This document shows positions 14,890 to 18,050 of a stretch of DNA of 18,050 bases, one piece after another (positions within the stretch are counted from its first letter, which is position 1; every line of letters starts with the position of its first letter). A program made the translations under genes and the position numbers. The stretch comes from Synechococcus sp. CO36386bin_37 (GTDB lineage Bacteria > Cyanobacteriota > Cyanobacteriia > PCC-6307 > Cyanobiaceae), in the NCBI GenBank assembly GCA_011525445.1, contig WTGE01000234.1:1-18050 (forward strand), read 5' to 3'. Under the pieces are notes generated by a model that was given only the letters and a program-made list of their open reading frames with translations, had not been told where the DNA came from and did not search any database.

Positions 14890-15314
14890 CGGAGTTGCTC
14901 CTCCTGAGGGCAGAGGCCGTAGGTGGCAGGCGTGAACAGCTGACGCCTCGTGACAGGAGACGTTGAATCGGCAACGAAACCACTGAGCTCCAGCCAGTGG
15001 CCATGGCTGGGCGGATCAGGGATCCAACGGCTGCGCAACTGCGAACCGGGCGGCAGGCGCTCAGCGGCGGCGCGCACGAGAACATCCGGTTGGAAACGAC
15101 AACCGGAACCGCTGGAATCGAGAGCGTGCAATGACGCAGCATCCACTTCAAGCCAGCGATCAATGGCGATCCGCGCCATCTCCAACTCAAGCGCCAGCGC
15201 ATCGAGCTGCTGGGCGCTGTGGATTTCACTCGCTGCCTGATTCCAGACACCCAGAGCAGCAGCACTGCTCAGGGTGAGAATCAGGGTGGACACCACCACT
15301 TCCATCAAGGTCAT
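14886..15314 (-). CDS. Minor pilin, PilV/GspI-like, without a leader peptide
   Basis: A 142-aa protein beginning MTLMEVVVSTLILTLSSAAA, a pilin-type helix with Glu at position 5, followed by a helix rich in Ala/Glu (LDALALELEMARIAIDRW) and a small periplasmic domain. Size and place suggest a PilV/GspI-type minor pilin. The start must be the ATG at 15314. An in-frame TGA lies at 15359-15357, only 14 codons upstream, and none of those 14 codons is ATG, GTG, TTG, CTG or an ATN codon. The ATG overlaps the TGA of the PilX-like gene, and the 3' end overlaps the GspH/FimT-like gene in the same ATGA way. As written, the protein has no prepilin leader; Met1 takes the place of the mature N-methylated residue. 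Confidence 0.75.
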   Translation of the reverse strand: MTLMEVVVSTLILTLSSAAALGVWNQAASEIHSAQQLDALALELEMARIAIDRWLEVDAASLHALDSSGSGCRFQPDVLVRAAAERLPPGSQLRSRWIPDPPSHGHWLELSGFVADSTSPVTRRQLFTPATYGLCPQEEQLR

Positions 15315-15835
15315 GGCTCCATCTCCAGCGGAAGGGAGCGGGCCTGGCGCTGCAGATCACCCAGGCCGATCACAGCGCTACCGCCAGGATTGAGCGCCAG
15401 TCGGAAGCGCCCGGTTCTCCCGTCTCTGAGCTGCAACAACAACCGCCCACCCATTGGGAAGGGTTGCCAATCCAGAAGCGACCAGGGCATCTCTCCAACC
15501 TGGCCCTGCCTCAGCTCAGCGGGCTGGGATCCCACACAAGCGCCGGCAGCCGTGGGCCAATCCGTTGCAGCCCATCGCAACAAACAAGACTCCGGCCCAT
15601 GGGCGGCGGCAGCAAAAGCCTGCGCGGCCGAACGCAACTGATCAGCACCCACCTCGTGTTGAAGCGCGGCGCGCGCACGCACCCGTATCTGGAGGCTGAG
15701 CGTATGGATCGAGGCACTGCCCAGCAACAACACCGCTGAAGCGGTGATCGCCAACGGCAACACGAAGCCGGATTGGGAGGGTGGGCGCCTGCCGAACCGC
15801 GAAACCACAGGAATCAACGCAACGGTTTCAAGCAT
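15311..15835 (-). CDS. Minor type IV prepilin, PilX-like
   Basis: First gene of the minor-pilin operon, about 174 aa from the ATG at 15835. A basic leader (VVSRFGRRPPSQSG) ends in Gly and is followed by FVLPLAITASAVLLLGSASI, the Phe-Val-Leu-Pro start and membrane helix typical of PilX/GspK-type pilins, which lack Glu5. The remainder is a small extracytoplasmic domain with two Cys. The frame stays open well upstream, antisense to the response regulator, but that part has no pilin features. Possible starts are ATG 15847, ATG 15835 and a GTG 14 codons before the mature Phe. The stop overlaps the next gene (ATGA). The promoter should lie in the short gap shared with the divergent regulator gene. 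Confidence 0.75.
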   Translation of the reverse strand: MLETVALIPVVSRFGRRPPSQSGFVLPLAITASAVLLLGSASIHTLSLQIRVRARAALQHEVGADQLRSAAQAFAAAAHGPESCLLRWAATDWPTAAGACVGSQPAELRQGQVGEMPWSLLDWQPFPMGGRLLLQLRDGRTGRFRLALNPGGSAVIGLGDLQRQARSLPLEMEP

Positions 15836-15880
15836 TCCCCCAACCATCAACGTAGGGTTCAGGCAGATGGTGCCAGCACC
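15836..15880. promoter_or_regulatory. Divergent control region of the minor-pilin operon and the response regulator
   Basis: If the regulator starts at the TTG near 15881 and the PilX-like gene at 15835, only about 45 bases separate them, so their promoters must overlap each other's 5' ends. I see no clear repeat or -35/-10 pair here. The geometry alone suggests joint control, possibly autoregulation. Confidence 0.3.
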
Positions 15881-16594
15881 TTGTTGCAGGAGACCCGCTC
15901 CCGGTTGCTCGTCGTTGATGACGATCCAGAACTGCTGCAATTTCTGCTGGACGAGTTCTCTGGTGAGCAAGCGGATTGCATCGGCGCGATCAGCGGCACC
16001 GAGGCACTCCAACACCTGCGTCAGAGCCGGTTTGACCTCATCATTCTGGATTGGACACTGCCGGACTTTGATGGCATTGAAATCTGCCGGCGGCTGCGCA
16101 GCAGCGGTGACCAGACACCGGTGTTGATGCTGACCGCCCATGACGATCTGGACGAACGGGTGCAGGCCCTGGATCTGGGGGCAGACGACTACCTCACCAA
16201 ACCGTTTGAGCTCAAGGAACTCCACGCCAGGGTGCGTGCCCGACTCCGACGCGGCCAGGTGGAGAAAGCGGAACAACCAAGCGAGACGCTCACACTCGGA
16301 GACCTGAGCATCGAAGTGCTCAGCCGTGCTGTGCGCTTCAAGGACAAGGCACTGTCGCTGTCGCAACGGGAATTTGATCTGCTGCACTTCCTGGTGGAGC
16401 GCTCAGGCCAGGTGCTAACCCGGCAGGAGATCCTGGAAGGGGTCTGGGGAGCACCGTTTGTAGGCGACCCCAACACCCTGGATGTGTATCTGGGCTATCT
16501 GCGCCGCAAACTCAAGCAACAGGGTTCTCCCCCACTGGTGCACACCATTCGTGGGGTTGGCTTCATGGCGCGGGTGGATGAGACACAACCCTGA
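15881..16594 (+). CDS. OmpR/PhoB-family response regulator
   Basis: A DNA-binding response regulator of about 237 aa. The receiver domain (about 8-125) has the acidic pocket at Asp13-Asp15 (LLVVDDDPELL), the phosphoacceptor Asp57 in LIILDWTLPDFDG, Thr85 in LMLTAHDD and Lys107 in DYLTKPFE. The C-terminal winged helix (about 140-235) has LSQREFDLLHFLVERSGQVL, the recognition-helix region NTLDVYLGYLRRKLKQQ and the final TIRGVGFM hairpin. No ATG fits; I chose the TTG pair at 15881/15884 because it puts the usual short tail before the receiver domain. The frame is open to a TTG at 15773, which would overlap the PilX-like gene. Its 3' end overlaps the convergent kinase gene by 32 bases, and that kinase is the likely partner. 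Confidence 0.9.
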   Translation: MLQETRSRLLVVDDDPELLQFLLDEFSGEQADCIGAISGTEALQHLRQSRFDLIILDWTLPDFDGIEICRRLRSSGDQTPVLMLTAHDDLDERVQALDLGADDYLTKPFELKELHARVRARLRRGQVEKAEQPSETLTLGDLSIEVLSRAVRFKDKALSLSQREFDLLHFLVERSGQVLTRQEILEGVWGAPFVGDPNTLDVYLGYLRRKLKQQGSPPLVHTIRGVGFMARVDETQP

Positions 16595-17858
16595 ACTGCA
16601 ATTGAAGGTCTGCACCACCCTCGGGTGCATCGCGAATCGATAACGTCCCGCCCATCGCCTGAAGCAACTCATCCACCAGGGCCAGCCCAAGCCCCACCCC
16701 TCGGGTTGGACCGGCCATCGCTCCCCGTGCAAACCGCCTGAGAACCTGCTCACGCTCCGCTTCTGGGATGCCGGGCCCATGATCCAGAACATGCAGAACC
16801 ACCTGATCAGTGCTCAAGGCAGCCTGCAACTGCACCAGGCCTGGGCTGTAGAGCAGGGCGTTGGAGATCAGGGCCTTCAGGCATTGCTGCAGGCGCTGGC
16901 TATCGGCCCTGAACAGCAGCACCGGTTCTGATGTGGGTGGCGGAAGCCGCAAGCGATCAGCAGCAGCAGCGAAGCAGCGCTCGTAGGCCATCAGCAGCTG
17001 CTCCTCGGCATCCAGGGTTTCGATCTGCAAAGGCAATCGACCTGAATCAAGGCGTGACAGATCCCTGAGCGCATCAAGAATGCTGGCCATCCGCTCCGCT
17101 TCTGAAGCCATCACAGCTGCAGAGCGCTGCGTGGCTGCAGGGAGCAGGTCACGGCTGAGCCGTTGCGCATGGCCGGAAATCACGGTGATCGGGGTGCGCA
17201 GCTCATGGGCGGCACCATCCACAAACTCCTTCTCCCGCTGCCAGGCCTCCGCCAATCGCTGTTGCAACTGATTGAAGGCGAGCACGATCGGCCGCAACTC
17301 CTGCGGCTGTAGCTCGGCATTCACCAGGTCCTGACCCAGGGTGTTCGCCTCCAGGGCCTGCAGTTGATCCACGAGGGCATTGAGAGGGATCACCAGGCCG
17401 CGATACAACACAGGACGCAGCAACAGGGATGTGAGCAGGATCGACACACCGGCTGCTGCGATCAGCAGCAACTGACTCAAACGCTCCTGCTGCAGAGAAC
17501 GGGTGACGTTCTGGCGCAGCTCCAGCCAATCCAACCCGTCGATCGGTTCCGGCAAACGGCGACGACTCACCAACCATTGCTGATCCCCTGGGAATTCCTG
17601 CAGCTGGGGAGCCAAGGCAGGCCCCGCAGGCTTCAGCTCCACATGAAGTTGTGTGTTGCTGGGAGGGGCAATCGCGGTGGAATGCAGGGAAAGAAGGCGG
17701 GCAATGGAAGCCGCCAGATCCTGATGGTTGTTGTTCCGTTGGGCCGTGGCCAAGACCGAATGAATCGCCAGAAGCACGGCGTAGCCAGCGATCACCGTGA
17801 GCAAGGCCGAGGACTGCAGCCAAATCCGGAGGGATGGCAACGGACGAGGGTGATTCAA
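16563..17858 (-). CDS. Sensor histidine kinase, probable partner of the adjacent regulator
   Basis: A 431-aa membrane sensor kinase. A helix at about 17-37, an extracytoplasmic domain (about 38-127, Gln/Pro/Leu-rich, unknown ligand) and a second helix (about 128-148) precede a HAMP-like linker. The dimerisation domain has His218 in FVDGAAHELRTPITVISGH. The ATPase domain has the N box ALISNALLYSP (Asn333), the G1 box LDHGPGIPE and the G2 box GVGLGLALV. The start is a TTG at 17858; another TTG at 17840 is possible, and no ATG fits nearby. It converges on the response regulator with a 32-base overlap and is divergent from the putative major pilin. An unusual inverted repeat lies directly before its start. 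Confidence 0.9.
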   Translation of the reverse strand: MNHPRPLPSLRIWLQSSALLTVIAGYAVLLAIHSVLATAQRNNNHQDLAASIARLLSLHSTAIAPPSNTQLHVELKPAGPALAPQLQEFPGDQQWLVSRRRLPEPIDGLDWLELRQNVTRSLQQERLSQLLLIAAAGVSILLTSLLLRPVLYRGLVIPLNALVDQLQALEANTLGQDLVNAELQPQELRPIVLAFNQLQQRLAEAWQREKEFVDGAAHELRTPITVISGHAQRLSRDLLPAATQRSAAVMASEAERMASILDALRDLSRLDSGRLPLQIETLDAEEQLLMAYERCFAAAADRLRLPPPTSEPVLLFRADSQRLQQCLKALISNALLYSPGLVQLQAALSTDQVVLHVLDHGPGIPEAEREQVLRRFARGAMAGPTRGVGLGLALVDELLQAMGGTLSIRDAPEGGADLQLQFRVVSHPPAP

Positions 17859-17987
17859 AACATTCTTTACATAAGAACCTTCTTAGAAAGCTCTAGCCGT
17901 TTCCTTCTTTATCGGCCACTTGCCGGGGGAATGATTGATCTGTGGGCACGACGTGCACCGATCCGTTTTCTCTCTCAACTAACAATC
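17859..17987. promoter_or_regulatory. Divergent control region of the kinase gene and the putative pilin
   Basis: These 129 bases must drive the kinase (minus) and the pilin-like gene (plus). They contain a chain of related half-sites, TTCTT-N5-AAGAA-CC-TTCTT, at 17863-17884, and a perfect palindrome GCACG-A-CGTGC at 17946-17956. TTTACATA at 17866-17873 resembles one half of the cyanobacterial HLR1 element, but a second half is missing. No -35/-10 pair stands out. Confidence 0.45.
17863..17885. repeat. Overlapping inverted repeats TTCTT/AAGAA beside the kinase start
   Basis: TAAGAA at 17872-17877 and TTCTTA at 17880-17885 form a perfect inverted repeat around CC. A further TTCTT at 17863-17867 pairs with the same AAGAA around TACAT. 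The set lies 5 to 27 bases upstream of the kinase TTG, where a bound protein would block or guide transcription. Confidence 0.5.
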
Positions 17988-18050
17988 ATGACTACTCTCA
18001 AGAGCCGTCTTCAACTGTCCCTTCTCAACCGCAAAAAAGGTCGCAATCTT
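17988..18050 (+). CDS. N-terminal leader of a probable type IV major pilin (truncated by window end)
   Basis: Only 21 codons are in the window, reading MTTLKSRLQLSLLNRKKGRN plus one Leu. A short Lys/Arg-rich start with LQLSLLNRKK resembles the leader of cyanobacterial PilA-type prepilins, which should continue to a Gly followed by the Phe-Thr-Leu-x-Glu helix just past the edge. That helix is not visible, so the call rests on the leader pattern and on the neighbouring minor-pilin operon and two-component genes. No strong Shine-Dalgarno precedes the ATG; the upstream stretch is TCTCTCAACTAACAATC. Confidence 0.6.
   Translation, partial: MTTLKSRLQLSLLNRKKGRNL

Noticed and set aside
14433..14907. 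Plus-strand open frames of about 130 codons over the pilin genes
   Set aside because: They are antisense to genes with clear pilin helices. Their translations are Pro/His/Arg/Ser-rich and have no hydrophobic core, typical of shadow frames.
15773..15880. TTG start at 15773 for the response regulator
   Set aside because: It would add 36 residues unlike any receiver domain and overlap the PilX-like gene. The TTG pair near 15881 gives the normal short N-terminus.
15836..16387. Upstream extension of the PilX-like frame, making a 358-aa minus-strand protein
   Set aside because: This part lies antisense to the response regulator, whose domains and catalytic residues are complete. The extension shows no pilin or other recognisable feature; the real protein begins near 15835.
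17866..17890. HLR1-type RpaB binding site before the kinase
   Set aside because: Only one half (TTTACATA) fits. The second half at the required spacing lacks TTACA, so I describe the inverted repeat instead.
1..18050. CRISPR array, insertion sequence, integrase or prophage genes
   Set aside because: No regularly spaced repeats, transposase motifs or terminal repeats were seen on either strand.

Overview
The window looks like a chromosomal segment of a marine picocyanobacterium, most likely Synechococcus. The evidence is a chlorophyll synthase (ChlG), a cyanobacterial DUF2862-type small protein, dense packing with ATGA/GTGA stop-start overlaps, and a PilA-like leader of the kind I associate with marine Synechococcus. 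The assignment rests on reading the proteins; no database was consulted.

Layout. (1) Positions 1-5388 are core housekeeping: the 5' part of hisF (minus strand), then a small DUF2862 protein, chlG and a bifunctional class A penicillin-binding protein (plus strand), and convergently an alkyltransferase-like DNA-repair protein followed by the 16S rRNA methyltransferase rsmB. (2) Positions 5568-6945 hold a 67-aa unknown protein, an exported glycine-zipper protein and the tRNA methyltransferase trmH. (3) Positions 6946-10379 are more AT-rich and sparsely coding, with three long gaps. They carry a Coq4-like protein and a polytopic membrane protein resembling GT-C glycosyltransferases, and read like an accessory insert. 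(4) Positions 10380-13442 contain an orphan DppC-type ABC permease with a small membrane protein and, divergently, a sensor histidine kinase translationally coupled to a four-helix membrane protein. (5) Positions 13779 to the end form a type IV pilus locus: four overlapping minor-pilin genes (minus strand), an OmpR-family response regulator, a histidine kinase converging on it, and at the right edge the start of what looks like a major pilin.

The right-hand locus is the most interesting part. The response regulator starts divergently from the minor-pilin operon, and the histidine kinase starts divergently from the putative major pilin. A two-component system is thus placed between the two sets of pilin genes and could control pilus or competence genes. 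Two of the four minor-pilin genes have no possible leader peptide. Their only usable start codon sits at the position that becomes residue +1 of a mature pilin, so they open with Met-Thr-Leu-Met-Glu, copying the processed Phe-Thr-Leu-x-Glu end. In both, that ATG overlaps the stop of the preceding gene. Such pilins should not need prepilin peptidase cleavage, unless a frameshift supplies a leader.

No tRNA, rRNA, CRISPR array, transposase, integrase or attachment site was recognised.
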